Below the pieces are notes generated by a model. The model was not told where the DNA came from, did not search any database, and was given only the letters and a program-made list of their open reading frames with translations. Made by a program: the position numbers and the translations under genes. A DNA stretch of 64,000 nucleotides from the NCBI GenBank assembly GCA_003669055.1, contig RAYB01000002.1:62001-126000 (forward strand). The letters are read 5' to 3'. This document shows positions 8,973 through 15,600 of the stretch, piece by piece; the first letter of the stretch is position 1; each line of letters starts with the position of its first letter. The stretch is from a bacterium 1XD21-70 (GTDB taxonomy: Bacteria > Bacillota > Clostridia > Lachnospirales > Lachnospiraceae).

Positions 8973-9068
8973 TTTACTTCTTTAAATGGCCATGCTATAA
9001 TGATGTTTGGGTTTTTTTGGAAGTCTCCGTATAGTTCATGAGTGCCAGTCATAGCTATATGGAGATTT
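8973..9068 (+). other. Rightward promoter followed by a long hairpin, between lacI and the binding-protein gene
   Basis: On the plus strand TTTACT (8973-8978) and TATAAT (8996-9001) are 17 bp apart with a TGc extended -10. About 20 bp downstream, AAGTCTCCGTATAG (9021-9034) pairs with CTATATGGAGATTT (9055-9068), with two G-U pairs, and TTTT follows. This layout would give a short RNA antisense to the operon leader. Alternatively the palindrome is an operator for the leftward operon; the sequence does not decide. Confidence 0.35.
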
Positions 9069-9100
9069 TTATTAAACTGAATTATTCTGTTACACGTCCC

Positions 9101-10117
9101 TTATCCGTCAAGCCTCCGGCAGGACGAACGCATGACCACCGATGGTTCGATAACATATTTTTTCTTCGGCTTCTTACTCCCGGTAAAAATCATATCAAGA
9201 ATCTGTACGGCAAGCTGCCCCTGCCGGGACATTTCCTGGCGGACACTGGTCAGAGCCGGCTGCATGTACTCATTCATCATGATATCGTCAAAACCGATCA
9301 CCGAAATATCCCCCGGCACCTCCAGCCCCAGATGCTTCAAAGCCCGGATCGCCCCCATTGCCATCAAATCATTCGATGCAAAGATCGCTGTCGGCGGCTG
9401 GTTTAACTGCATCAGTTCCCTGACATGGCTCTCGCTGCCGTCCAAATGGTAATCCCCGTACCTTATATATTCTTCCCGGTACAAAATGCTGTGATCCTTC
9501 AGCGCCCTTTTATATCCCCGCAATTTCTCAATGCTGGGCTTATAATCCTGATAGCCGTTTATCATTGCAATCCTCTTGTGCCCCAATTCAATCAAGGCAG
9601 AGACCCCCTCGTAAGCCCCCTTTATCTTATTGCACACAATCGGATAAATGTTTTCCCCTTCCAGGAATTCATCTGCCAAAACTACCGGAACCTTCTTCGC
9701 CACATCCCTGATATGCTGGTTATAGTAATCTCCCTTTCCGCGGCCGCCCGCAAAGATGATACCACTCACCTGGTTCTCAAGCAGCATCTGGATGCACTGC
9801 TTCTCTTTCTCCATGTCCTCATCGGAATTGCAGCTGATCACGGAATACCCGTCAATATTGGCCTGATCCTGTATAGCCCTGATAATCTCCGAATAAAACG
9901 GGTTCATAATATCAGCAACCACAACCCCGATCGTCTTGGAATTCTGCCGCACAAGGCTTCTGGCAACATTATTCGGTACGTAATTCAGTTCCTTTATAAT
10001 CTCTAAAATCCGCTTCTCCGTCTTCTGTGCAACCGTCCCGTTCCCGTTAATCACCCTGGAAACCGTCGCAATTGAAACGTTCGCCATACGTGCGATATCT
10101 TTGATCGTATAATTCAT
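9101..10117 (-). CDS. LacI-family transcriptional regulator of the glucuronide operon
   Basis: About 338 residues: an N-terminal LacI helix-turn-helix (TIKDIARMANVSIATVSRV) and a periplasmic-binding-like effector domain ending in SVVMRSSCRRL. It is a cytoplasmic repressor whose ligand is probably the imported sugar. The ATG at 10117 has an AGGGGGAT ribosome site. A longer open frame to 10183 would overlap the operator and is rejected. Its promoter overlaps two CG-centred LacI-type half-palindromes, so it probably represses itself. The transport and glucuronidase genes follow on the same strand 190 bp downstream and may be reached by read-through. Confidence 0.9.
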   Translation of the reverse strand: MNYTIKDIARMANVSIATVSRVINGNGTVAQKTEKRILEIIKELNYVPNNVARSLVRQNSKTIGVVVADIMNPFYSEIIRAIQDQANIDGYSVISCNSDEDMEKEKQCIQMLLENQVSGIIFAGGRGKGDYYNQHIRDVAKKVPVVLADEFLEGENIYPIVCNKIKGAYEGVSALIELGHKRIAMINGYQDYKPSIEKLRGYKRALKDHSILYREEYIRYGDYHLDGSESHVRELMQLNQPPTAIFASNDLMAMGAIRALKHLGLEVPGDISVIGFDDIMMNEYMQPALTSVRQEMSRQGQLAVQILDMIFTGSKKPKKKYVIEPSVVMRSSCRRLDG

Positions 10118-10184
10118 GAAATCCCCCTGTGATTGACGCCTTCCCGAAGCACCGGCAAACCCGGCAGCACTGATTCCCGGCAAA

Positions 10185-10212
10185 TGTAAACGTTTTACTG
10201 TATACGTTTACA
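10185..10212. promoter_or_regulatory. Double LacI-type operator
   Basis: Two adjacent CG-centred sites, TGTAAACGTTTTAC (10185-10198) and TGTATACGTTTACA (10199-10212), also form a larger inverted repeat with arms TGTAAACG and CGTTTACA. They lie immediately downstream of the lacI -10 box, where bound repressor would block transcription. Confidence 0.75.
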
Positions 10213-10224
10213 TTTTATGAGTTT

Positions 10225-10252
10225 ATTATAGCATGATTGAAAATTCTGTCAA
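10225..10252 (-). promoter_or_regulatory. lacI promoter
   Basis: On the minus strand TTGACA (10247-10252) and TATAAT (10225-10230) are 16 bp apart with a TGc extension, a near-consensus vegetative promoter. Confidence 0.8.
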
Positions 10253-10504
10253 TACTTTTTGCATTTTTTTACTTATTGCTTTTCTGGGATGGAATTCTTT
10301 GGCGAATAGTACTATACCATGGCAGAATGAAGGGCTGTCGCCGACAGCTTGTATCCGCGGTAATCCTTGGTTCTGTCCGATTAATTATAAATAAATTTAT
10401 ACTAAAATTATGCTTGTTGTTGCTGTTATTTCCAGGAAAAAATAGCATAATTTAATCAATACTATTTTTATACTATTTTAAAAGGAGGAATAGGAAAATT
10501 GGAA

Positions 10505-10533
10505 TTGTCACAAAAGAAAAAATATGATAGAAT
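10505..10533 (+). promoter_or_regulatory. Promoter of the holin-like toxin
   Basis: TTGTCA (10505-10510) and TAGAAT (10528-10533) are 17 bp apart with a TGa extension. The expected leader is about 80 nt. In it AACCTCCC (10566-10573) can pair with the toxin ribosome site GGGAGGT (10610-10616), so translation may be held back by structure. Confidence 0.65.
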
Positions 10534-10623
10534 ATCGGAGAGGAACAATCGTGTTGCAAGGTGGTAACCTCCCTAAACTTCACACCCGGTTTGCCGGAGT
10601 ACATAAGAGGGGAGGTGGCGCAG

Positions 10624-10740
10624 ATGACAGCTTTTGAAATCATTTCAATTTTCATAGGTATATTAGCTTTGCTGATTGCCTTTGGTAGTTTTGTTATAGC
10701 GTTGCTTGCCTTTCTCGATAAGAGGAACAAGCGAAAATAA
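10624..10740 (+). CDS. Putative holin-like type I toxin peptide
   Basis: A 38-residue peptide: MTAFEIISIF, a hydrophobic core IGILALLIAFGSFVIALLAF, and a basic tail DKRNKRK. This is the typical layout of the Firmicute holin-like toxin family of type I toxin-antitoxin systems: one membrane helix with a conserved D-K-R-N-K ending. Toxicity by membrane insertion is known for relatives, not shown here. The ATG follows GGGGAGGTGG. The gene is too short for routine ORF calling. It has its own promoter, a sequestered ribosome site and an antisense promoter at its 3' side, which together support a complete type I system. Confidence 0.8.
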   Translation: MTAFEIISIFIGILALLIAFGSFVIALLAFLDKRNKRK

Positions 10741-10830
10741 ATAAGCCTACCTTGTCACTTGGCCGGTGAAGGTAGGCTTATAACCTAGTCGGAGGTCAAC
10801 CACTTTGTGGGCGGTTGTTTCCTCTTTTGT
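10730..10830 (-). ncRNA. Candidate antisense RNA antitoxin overlapping the toxin 3' end
   Basis: A minus-strand promoter at 10837-10865 would start an RNA near 10830. It would run left through the inverted repeats and stop at the hairpin 10741-10781, followed on the minus strand by TTTATTTTCG. The product of about 100 nt is complementary to the 3' part of the toxin message, as in txpA/RatA-type systems. Ends are estimates. Confidence 0.55.
10741..10781. terminator. Bidirectional hairpin behind the toxin gene
   Basis: ATAAGCCTACCTT (10741-10753) and AAGGTAGGCTTAT (10769-10781) form a perfect 13-bp stem starting right after the toxin stop codon. T-rich sequence follows on the minus strand. A second hairpin with T-run (10791-10828) lies behind it for the plus strand. 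Confidence 0.7.
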
Positions 10831-10836
10831 ATCTAT

Positions 10837-10865
10837 AATATAGCACAATCCCCGGATTAATTCAA
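10837..10865 (-). promoter_or_regulatory. Antisense RNA promoter
   Basis: On the minus strand TTGAAT (10860-10865) and TATATT (10837-10842) are 17 bp apart, with a TGc extension. Confidence 0.6.
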
Positions 10866-10911
10866 GAAAAATCCCCTTCAAAATGAAACTTATCTAATGA
10901 CATCACAAAAA

Positions 10912-10940
10912 CTACCCTCCTATTTGGGGTAGCAGTCTTT
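10912..10940 (+). terminator. Hairpin terminator
   Basis: CTACCC (10912-10917) pairs with GGGTAG (10927-10932), followed by CAGTCTTTTTAT on the plus strand. Confidence 0.5.
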
Positions 10941-10995
10941 TTATGCCCACTTTTTATGTGCTACCTCATATGTGGTGTGTTACGCGATAGAAATC

Positions 10996-11093
10996 AAGGG
11001 CTTCCGCTGACATCTCACGTCAACGGAACCCCCTATAAATACGCTATTTCTTAGAACTTCCCGGCCTTCGCCGCTTCCTCAATCGCAACTGTC
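10996..11093 (-). repeat. Left copy of the duplicated GGGtGRT 3' end (att-like)
   Basis: Read on the minus strand it still encodes VAIEEAAKAGKF and a stop, then a GTTCCGTTGAC...GTCAGCGGAAGCCC hairpin. Upstream codons do not match the gene, so homology ends abruptly near 11094. Confidence 0.7.
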
Positions 11094-11176
11094 AGCCTTG
11101 ATTTTATAGGGTTTTAAGGGCTATTTGTGTGCTACTTGTGTGTAACGCACCTAAATTTATATCTGTTTTTGAACAC

Positions 11177-11394
11177 TTACAGATACTTTCTTTTTCTCTG
11201 CTCAAGCATAATTTCTACCTGTCTTTTGTGTTTTTCATACTCTGCCTGTAATTCCATTCCGGTCTGTCCTGCTTTGTTCCTGTATATACTTCCTGTATTA
11301 TCACAGCCTTATCATAACTGCCCTTAATATTTCTAATCTGCCTGTCAATACTTTGCTGTTTTGTACTTATCCGACAATATCCATACATACACAT
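11177..11394 (-). pseudogene. Serine recombinase (resolvase), internally deleted and frameshifted
   Basis: The N-terminus MYGYCRISTKQQSIDRQIRNI, then VIIQEVYTGTKQDRPEW, is the catalytic start of a small serine recombinase, with the active serine expected in the RIST segment. After RPEWN the frame changes to a short unrelated tail and stops at 11215. A second frame continues as ELQAEYEKHKRQVEIMLEQ and ends at 11177, looking like the C-terminus of a longer protein. An internal deletion of most of the catalytic and DNA-binding domains would explain this. The protein should be inactive. It is a trace of the element that brought hicAB. Confidence 0.65.
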
Positions 11395-11436
11395 AAGCAA
11401 CTCTCTCTTTTTAGTATCATTTCTATCATTCGTCTG

Positions 11437-11580
11437 TTTTGATACTATTATTGTACCTCTTATTATTGTTGTCAATAATTTTTGATACTATTTTATCACA
11501 CATTACTTTTGATACTAAACAGACATAGAAACCATACTTTATTTTGATATTGACGTATAGTACTATATATGATACTATAA
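11437..11580. repeat. Cluster of TTTTGATACTA direct repeats
   Basis: Copies start near 11437, 11480 and 11507, with weaker versions near 11542 and 11569. They lie between the diverging resolvase remnant and hicA. They could be recombinase (res) subsites or regulator sites. Spacing is irregular (43, 27, 35 and 27 bp). Confidence 0.5.
11550..11579 (+). promoter_or_regulatory. hicAB promoter with palindromic operator
   Basis: TTGACG (11550-11555) and TACTAT (11573-11578) are 17 bp apart. Between them lies the perfect 12-bp palindrome TATAGTACTATA (11556-11567), followed by the imperfect copy TATGATACTATA (11568-11579). HicB proteins with a ribbon-helix-helix domain usually bind such sites to repress their own operon. 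Confidence 0.55.
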
Positions 11581-11602
11581 TACAAGAAAGGGGATAATCA
11601 CA

Positions 11603-11830
11603 GTGCCAAACGTAAAAAAGCTAATTGAAAAAATGAAGCAACAGCCAAATGGAATGCGGCCAGAAGAAATAGACAAAGTTTTAGCAGCATACGGCTATAT
11701 TCCGGCAAGACAAAAAGGAAGTCATAAGCATTATCTGAATAAAGAAACTGGGGATTTGATAACAATAAAACAAGAAAATCCATTAAAAAAGGCTTATGTC
11801 GTAGATGTTCTGAATAGGATAGGGGAATAA
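11603..11830 (+). CDS. hicA: HicA family mRNA interferase toxin
   Basis: A 75-residue protein with the dsRNA-binding-like HicA fold. The residues KGSHKHYLN hold the conserved catalytic histidine, after MRPEEIDKVLAAYGY. Family members cut mRNA independently of ribosomes when not bound by HicB. The start is a GTG at 11603 with AAAGGGG upstream. hicB follows 47 bp downstream, so this is a type II toxin-antitoxin operon. AT-rich composition and the flanking resolvase remnant suggest it arrived by transfer. Confidence 0.9.
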   Translation: MPNVKKLIEKMKQQPNGMRPEEIDKVLAAYGYIPARQKGSHKHYLNKETGDLITIKQENPLKKAYVVDVLNRIGE

Positions 11831-11877
11831 TCCCCTTATCCTGGCATAGCATAACAAGCGGAAAGGAGCAGGAAAGC

Positions 11878-12222
11878 ATGGAAGTTAAAGATTATATGAA
11901 ATTGCCCTATACAAGGTTAGTACAGGAAATGAACGATGAAAGCGGACACTATTTCTATGGCAGAATTTTGGAACTTGACGGATGCCAAAGTACCAGTGAT
12001 ACACTTGAAGAATTGTATGAAAGCCTTAATGAAGCAATGGAAGGATATATCGAAACAAAAATAGAAAACAATCTCTCTATACCAATTCCAGAAACACCAA
12101 ACAATTACAGCGGTAAGTTTGTTGTAAGGCTTCCAAAATCTTTGCATCAAAGATTAGCCATTGAAGCAGAAAAAGAGGGTGTAAGTCTTAATCAGTTAGC
12201 ATTATACAAGTTGGCACTTTAA
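11878..12222 (+). CDS. hicB: HicB family antitoxin with ribbon-helix-helix domain
   Basis: 114 residues. The N-terminal half (HYFYGRILELDGCQSTSDTL) is the degenerate RNase H-like HicB fold that binds and blocks HicA. The C-terminal segment GKFVVRLPKSLHQRLAIEA, then EKEGVSLNQLALYKL, is a ribbon-helix-helix DNA-binding domain, so it should also repress the hicAB promoter. ATG 11878 follows AAAGGAG. The N-terminal region begins as LPYTRLVQEMND, slightly different from the usual YPAVF-like start but within family range. Confidence 0.9.
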   Translation: MEVKDYMKLPYTRLVQEMNDESGHYFYGRILELDGCQSTSDTLEELYESLNEAMEGYIETKIENNLSIPIPETPNNYSGKFVVRLPKSLHQRLAIEAEKEGVSLNQLALYKLAL

Positions 12223-12312
12223 TATATGATACGCACAAGGCAAAGAACCATCAACGCCCTGCCTTTGCTTTATTCTTTTCTTGATGTTACTTGTGTGCTG
12301 CGTGGCAAAATT

Positions 12313-12411
12313 AAGGGCTTCCGCCGACAATCCACGTCAACGGAAACCCTTTTAAATACGCTATCCCTTAGAACTTCCCGGCCTTCGCCGCTTCCTCGAT
12401 GGCAACTGCCA
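12313..12411 (-). repeat. Right copy of the duplicated GGGtGRT 3' end (att-like)
   Basis: Overlaps the real 3' end of the GGGtGRT gene and its terminator. See the left copy at 10996-11093. Confidence 0.7.
12315..12349 (-). terminator. Terminator of the GGGtGRT operon
   Basis: On the minus strand GGGTTTCCGTTGAC and GTCGGCGGAAGCCC form a 14-bp stem with G-U pairs, followed by TTAATTTTG. Confidence 0.75.
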
Positions 12412-13378
12412 CCGAAACGGTCATGCCAACCATCGGGTTGTTGCCTGCGCCGATCAGGCCCATCATCTCTACGTGGGCAGGAACGGAAGAAGAACCTGCA
12501 AACTGGGCATCAGAATGCATACGCCCCATGGTATCGGTCATGCCATAGGAAGCCGGGCCTGCTGCCATGTTGTCCGGATGCAGGGTACGGCCGGTGCCGC
12601 CGCCGGATGCAACAGAGAAGTACTTTTTGCCCTTCTCCACGCACTCCTTTTTATAGGTGCCTGCCACCGGATGCTGGAACCTGGTAGGATTGGTGGAGTT
12701 CCCCGTAATAGACACATCCACACCCTCTTTCCACATGATGGCAACGCCCTCGGTGACATCATTGGCACCGTAGCAGTTCACCTTCGCACGCGGCCCATCG
12801 GAGTAGGCCTTCCTGAACACTTCCTTCACCTCGCCGGTGTAGTAATCCATCTCGGTCTCAACGAAGGTAAAGCCGTTGATCCTGGCGATAACCTGGGCGG
12901 CATCCTTTCCAAGGCCGTTTAAGATAACACGCAGCGGTTTCTGGCGGACACGGTTCGCCTTCTCGGCAATACCGATCGCACCCTCAGCTGCTGCAAAGGA
13001 CTCATGGCCTGCCAGGAATGCGAAGCAGTCCGTCTCCTCCTCCAGAAGCATCTTGCCCAGGTTGCCGTGCCCTAACCCAACCTTACGCTGGTCAGCAACG
13101 GATCCGGGGATACAAAATGCCTGCAAGCCCTCACCGATAGCGGCGGCGGCATCGGCTGCCCTCTTGCAGCCCTTTTTGATCGCGATAGCCGCGCCTACCG
13201 TGTATGCCCACTTTGCATTCTCAAAGCAGATCGGCTGAATGCCCTCTACCATCTTATAAACATCAAGGCCTGCATCCTTGGTAATCTTCTCTGCTTCTTC
13301 AATAGAAGCAATTCCATAGCTGTTCAGTGCAGCATCAATCTGTTTGATACGTCTCTCATATGATTCAAATAATGCCAT
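12368..13378 (-). CDS. GGGtGRT family protein
   Basis: 336 residues with the family signature GGGTGRTLHPDNMA near residue 260 and the opening MALFESYERRI. Proteins of this family in Clostridia sit beside a NifU-like Fe-S scaffold protein, as here (13395-14087, 16 bp upstream). Their biochemical role is not established; a metal- or Fe-S-linked function is inferred from the pairing. No signal peptide is present. The sequence is rich in Gly/Ala with several conserved Cys (for example PICFEN, QAFCIPG, KVNCYG). ATG 13378 follows GGAGGAG. The 3' end has been duplicated by an insertion event (10996-12411), but this copy is intact. Confidence 0.85.
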   Translation of the reverse strand: MALFESYERRIKQIDAALNSYGIASIEEAEKITKDAGLDVYKMVEGIQPICFENAKWAYTVGAAIAIKKGCKRAADAAAAIGEGLQAFCIPGSVADQRKVGLGHGNLGKMLLEEETDCFAFLAGHESFAAAEGAIGIAEKANRVRQKPLRVILNGLGKDAAQVIARINGFTFVETEMDYYTGEVKEVFRKAYSDGPRAKVNCYGANDVTEGVAIMWKEGVDVSITGNSTNPTRFQHPVAGTYKKECVEKGKKYFSVASGGGTGRTLHPDNMAAGPASYGMTDTMGRMHSDAQFAGSSSVPAHVEMMGLIGAGNNPMVGMTVSVAVAIEEAAKAGKF

Positions 13379-13394
13379 GACTTTTCACTCCTCC

Positions 13395-14087
13395 TTACTC
13401 TTGTCTGGGATCGATGATCTTTACTGCGTCTGCTACACGGCCATACTGACCTTTGGCTTTCTCCCAAGCAGTGTTGGGGTCATCGCCCTTCTTGATAAAG
13501 TCAGTCATCTTGCCAAGGCTCACGAACTGATAACCAATGATCTGGTCGTCAGCATCCAGCGCGATACCGGTCACATAGCCTTCTGCCATCTCCAGGTAAC
13601 GAGGACCTTTCTTCAGGGTTCCATACATCGTACCAACCTGGGAACGAAGCCCCTTGCCCAAATCTTCCAGGCCGGCGCCGATGGGCAGCCCGTCCTCGGA
13701 AAATGCACTCTGGGTCCTGCCGTAAGCAATCTGCAGGAACAGCTCCCTCATAGCGGTGTTGATCGCATCACATACCAAGTCGGTGTTCAGTGCCTCCAGA
13801 ACGGTCAGGCCGGGGAGGATCTCGGATGCCATAGCTGCGGAGTGGGTCATGCCGGAGCAGCCGATGGTCTCCACCAGAGCCTCCTGAATGATACCCTCCT
13901 TGACATTGAGTGTCAGCTTACATGCTCCCTGCTGCGGGGCACACCAGCCAATGCCATGGGTCAGACCGGAAATATCAGCAACCTGTTTGGATTTTACCCA
14001 TTTTGCTTCTTCCGGAATGGGAGCGGCGCCATGATGAACGCCCTGTGCAACTGTGCACATTTTTTCAACTTCATGCGAATAAATCAT
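13395..14087 (-). CDS. NifU-like iron-sulfur cluster assembly scaffold protein, partner of GGGtGRT
   Basis: About 230 residues. It contains THGIGWCAPQQGACKLTL and TIGCSGMTHSAAMA, which hold the cysteines expected of an IscU/NifU-type cluster scaffold. In NCBI-style annotation this family is named Fe-S assembly scaffold protein and always accompanies the GGGtGRT protein. Real substrates are unknown. The start is the ATG at 14087, with AAGGAG 8 bp upstream. An upstream extension to 14201 has no ribosome site and reads unlike protein. The two genes form one operon ending at the terminator at 12315-12349. Confidence 0.8.
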   Translation of the reverse strand: MIYSHEVEKMCTVAQGVHHGAAPIPEEAKWVKSKQVADISGLTHGIGWCAPQQGACKLTLNVKEGIIQEALVETIGCSGMTHSAAMASEILPGLTVLEALNTDLVCDAINTAMRELFLQIAYGRTQSAFSEDGLPIGAGLEDLGKGLRSQVGTMYGTLKKGPRYLEMAEGYVTGIALDADDQIIGYQFVSLGKMTDFIKKGDDPNTAWEKAKGQYGRVADAVKIIDPRQE

Positions 14088-14275
14088 GTTAAAACTCCTT
14101 TCAACTATGTAATTTCCTGAAGTACGCGGCTTAACGGTCCCAACCCCCGCCCTCCCTGCCTGGCCGCATGGGGCAGGCCTTGGAATCGTTAAATTAATCA
14201 CATCATACCTTCTTGTATTTTCTCACAAAACACCGAATTAGTCCAGTAGTTTTTGAGAAAAAACTTACACAAAAA

Positions 14276-14974
14276 TCAACCAACCCCAAAATCGGTAATC
14301 TCATATAGCACTTCCACCGCCGGGTCATCAAACAGCCACCGGTACTCCTCCATAAACCACTGCACCAGCCCGTCATCCCTTCGGATCGGGGTGGTATTAT
14401 TGTTATACACATTCACAGTCCCCAGGCGGAAATATCTTTTCAGGCAATCGATATCATGTGCGATCATCGCCTTCGTCTGCCCCCGGACCCCCACCATCAG
14501 GCACGGCGAATCAAAGTACTCTGCCACCTCCTGCGGCTCCCGAAAGCCCGCGTTCTTATTCAGCACCCGCTGGCGGAAATCATAGTCAAAGGTCTCCACC
14601 CCGATCTTAAACACCACCGGTACCCTCATCTGCCTGCGCATGCCGGCCACATGCCGACGGTACATCCAGTGTGACTCGCAGAACAGGCGGCCAATCCCCC
14701 TATCCTCTATCACCCCGCAGACATCCTCCTGCGTCTGTTTGGGCAGTTCAAAGAAACTCCCGGAATTGATGACCTCCAAAACGCCAAATTCCCCGGTCAC
14801 CTGCCCTAATACCTCCCGGTTCAACGCCTCCATCGCCTTCCCGTCCCGGCCGTTATCTTCTATGTAATCACAGAACGAACATTTCCCCCAGGCACAGGGG
14901 AATGCCCGCAAAAGGCAGATCTCCCGCGGGTTCTTCTCCGTAATCCGGCTATAACGGCTTTGTGGAATCCCCAT
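14276..14974 (-). CDS. queL: Radical SAM enzyme, probable queuine lyase (queuine to preQ1)
   Basis: 232 residues. A Cys triad near the N-terminus (Cys27, Cys32, Cys35 in PCAWGKCSFC) should bind the radical-SAM 4Fe-4S cluster; its spacing CX4CX2C differs from the textbook CX3CX2C. Downstream, INSGSFFELP and FKIGVETFDYDFR resemble the SAM-binding strands of the barrel. Context is decisive: it is the last gene of an operon with a nucleoside hydrolase and an ECF S component under a preQ1 riboswitch. This is the gene set known for queuine salvage in gut Clostridia, where a radical SAM enzyme releases preQ1 from queuine. Its ATG (after GGGGGG) overlaps the previous gene by 26 bp. Function is a strong inference, not shown. 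Confidence 0.75.
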   Translation of the reverse strand: MGIPQSRYSRITEKNPREICLLRAFPCAWGKCSFCDYIEDNGRDGKAMEALNREVLGQVTGEFGVLEVINSGSFFELPKQTQEDVCGVIEDRGIGRLFCESHWMYRRHVAGMRRQMRVPVVFKIGVETFDYDFRQRVLNKNAGFREPQEVAEYFDSPCLMVGVRGQTKAMIAHDIDCLKRYFRLGTVNVYNNNTTPIRRDDGLVQWFMEEYRWLFDDPAVEVLYEITDFGVG

Positions 14975-15551
14975 GCCGCATCCCCCCTTCCCATCGGCTC
15001 TTTACGTCATAAGGCAGTGTCCTCAGCAATACCGCCACAAAAAACAGGCTGATGAAACGATCCAGATAATCCGTCACAATCTGCACCACAAAAATACTGG
15101 CCGTCATCCCCAAGGGTGTCCGGGCCAAAAGCTGCACCAGCACCATAGACCCCGAGGAGGTGACTCCGCCAAACAATACGGAACAGATTAACGAACTGGC
15201 CAGGGTGCCTGGCACTGTCACCATGGCGGCAGCAGCCCACAGCCTCCTTTTCTGAACCAGGCCCAGTTGCCGGGCCAGCCCGCTCATCAGCCCGACAGCC
15301 ATCCCTGCCGGTGCAAAATACAGGGAATAGATATCAATCGTCATTCCCAGAAAAATCCCGCTCAACAAGGGCGGCAGCATCCCATAAACCGGCCCCAGCA
15401 GCACCCCTGCCAGGATTGTCCCTATACTGTCCAGATAAATGGGGAGCCGCAAGGCCAGCGCCAGCTGTGCCCCCGCCACATTCATCACTATCGCCATCGC
15501 TACCAGGCAGAGCCGGTACACGGAAACCTTCTGTTTTTTTCTCTCATTCAT
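14949..15551 (-). CDS. qrtT: ECF transporter S component, probable queuine/queuosine uptake
   Basis: A 200-residue integral membrane protein with about six hydrophobic segments (for example LCLVAMAIVMNVAGAQLALA and IGTILAGVLLGPVYGMLPPL), the size and pattern of a substrate-binding subunit of an energy-coupling-factor transporter. The energising T and A subunits are not in this operon and would be shared. Because it lies between a nucleoside hydrolase and a radical SAM enzyme behind a preQ1 riboswitch, the likely cargo is queuine or queuosine. ATG 15551 has AGGAG upstream. The symbol follows the published gut-bacterial salvage system; the assignment is by context. Confidence 0.72.
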   Translation of the reverse strand: MNERKKQKVSVYRLCLVAMAIVMNVAGAQLALALRLPIYLDSIGTILAGVLLGPVYGMLPPLLSGIFLGMTIDIYSLYFAPAGMAVGLMSGLARQLGLVQKRRLWAAAAMVTVPGTLASSLICSVLFGGVTSSGSMVLVQLLARTPLGMTASIFVVQIVTDYLDRFISLFFVAVLLRTLPYDVKSRWEGGMRHGDSTKPL

Positions 15552-15600
15552 TTTCCCACTCTCCTTACTTTCCTTCCTTTTAATCTGCCGGCATTTCTCT

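Larger units (their letters stand above)
10118..10623. other. Intergenic region between lacI and the type I toxin
   Basis: It holds the lacI operators and promoter (10185-10252), a perfect 7-bp palindromic stem GCTGTCG/CGACAGC (10334-10348), and a 10-bp inverted repeat AAATTATGCT/AGCATAATTT (10405-10414, 10444-10453). The toxin promoter (10505-10533) and toxin leader follow. Base composition turns strongly AT-rich from about 10235. No protein gene is supported. Confidence 0.55.
10741..11176. other. Intergenic region from toxin to resolvase remnant
   Basis: It contains the toxin terminators, the antisense promoter, another hairpin terminator (10912-10940) and the left copy of the duplicated gene end (10996-11093). 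It also holds related TGTGCTAC/TGTGTAACGC strings near 10953, 10975 and 11125 that may be recombinase arm sites. No protein gene is supported apart from the short in-frame copy of the last GGGtGRT codons. Confidence 0.5.
10996..12411. mobile_element. Small inserted island flanked by a duplicated 3' end of the GGGtGRT gene
   Basis: A segment of about 98 bp is present at 10996-11093 and again at 12313-12411, about 85-90 percent identical by eye. It covers the last 12-13 codons, the stop codon and the terminator of the GGGtGRT gene. The AT-rich interval between them carries a broken serine recombinase and hicAB. Duplication of a gene's 3' end at both borders is what integration into that end produces. 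No intact integrase remains, so this is a decayed or trimmed element. Confidence 0.6.

Noticed and set aside
11437-11580. Repeat cluster considered as a CRISPR array or plasmid iterons
   Set aside because: Repeats are only 11-13 bp, irregularly spaced, without cas genes or a replication gene.
12226-12922. Open frames on the plus strand opposite the GGGtGRT gene
   Set aside because: Arg/Pro/Cys-rich shadows of a conserved gene.
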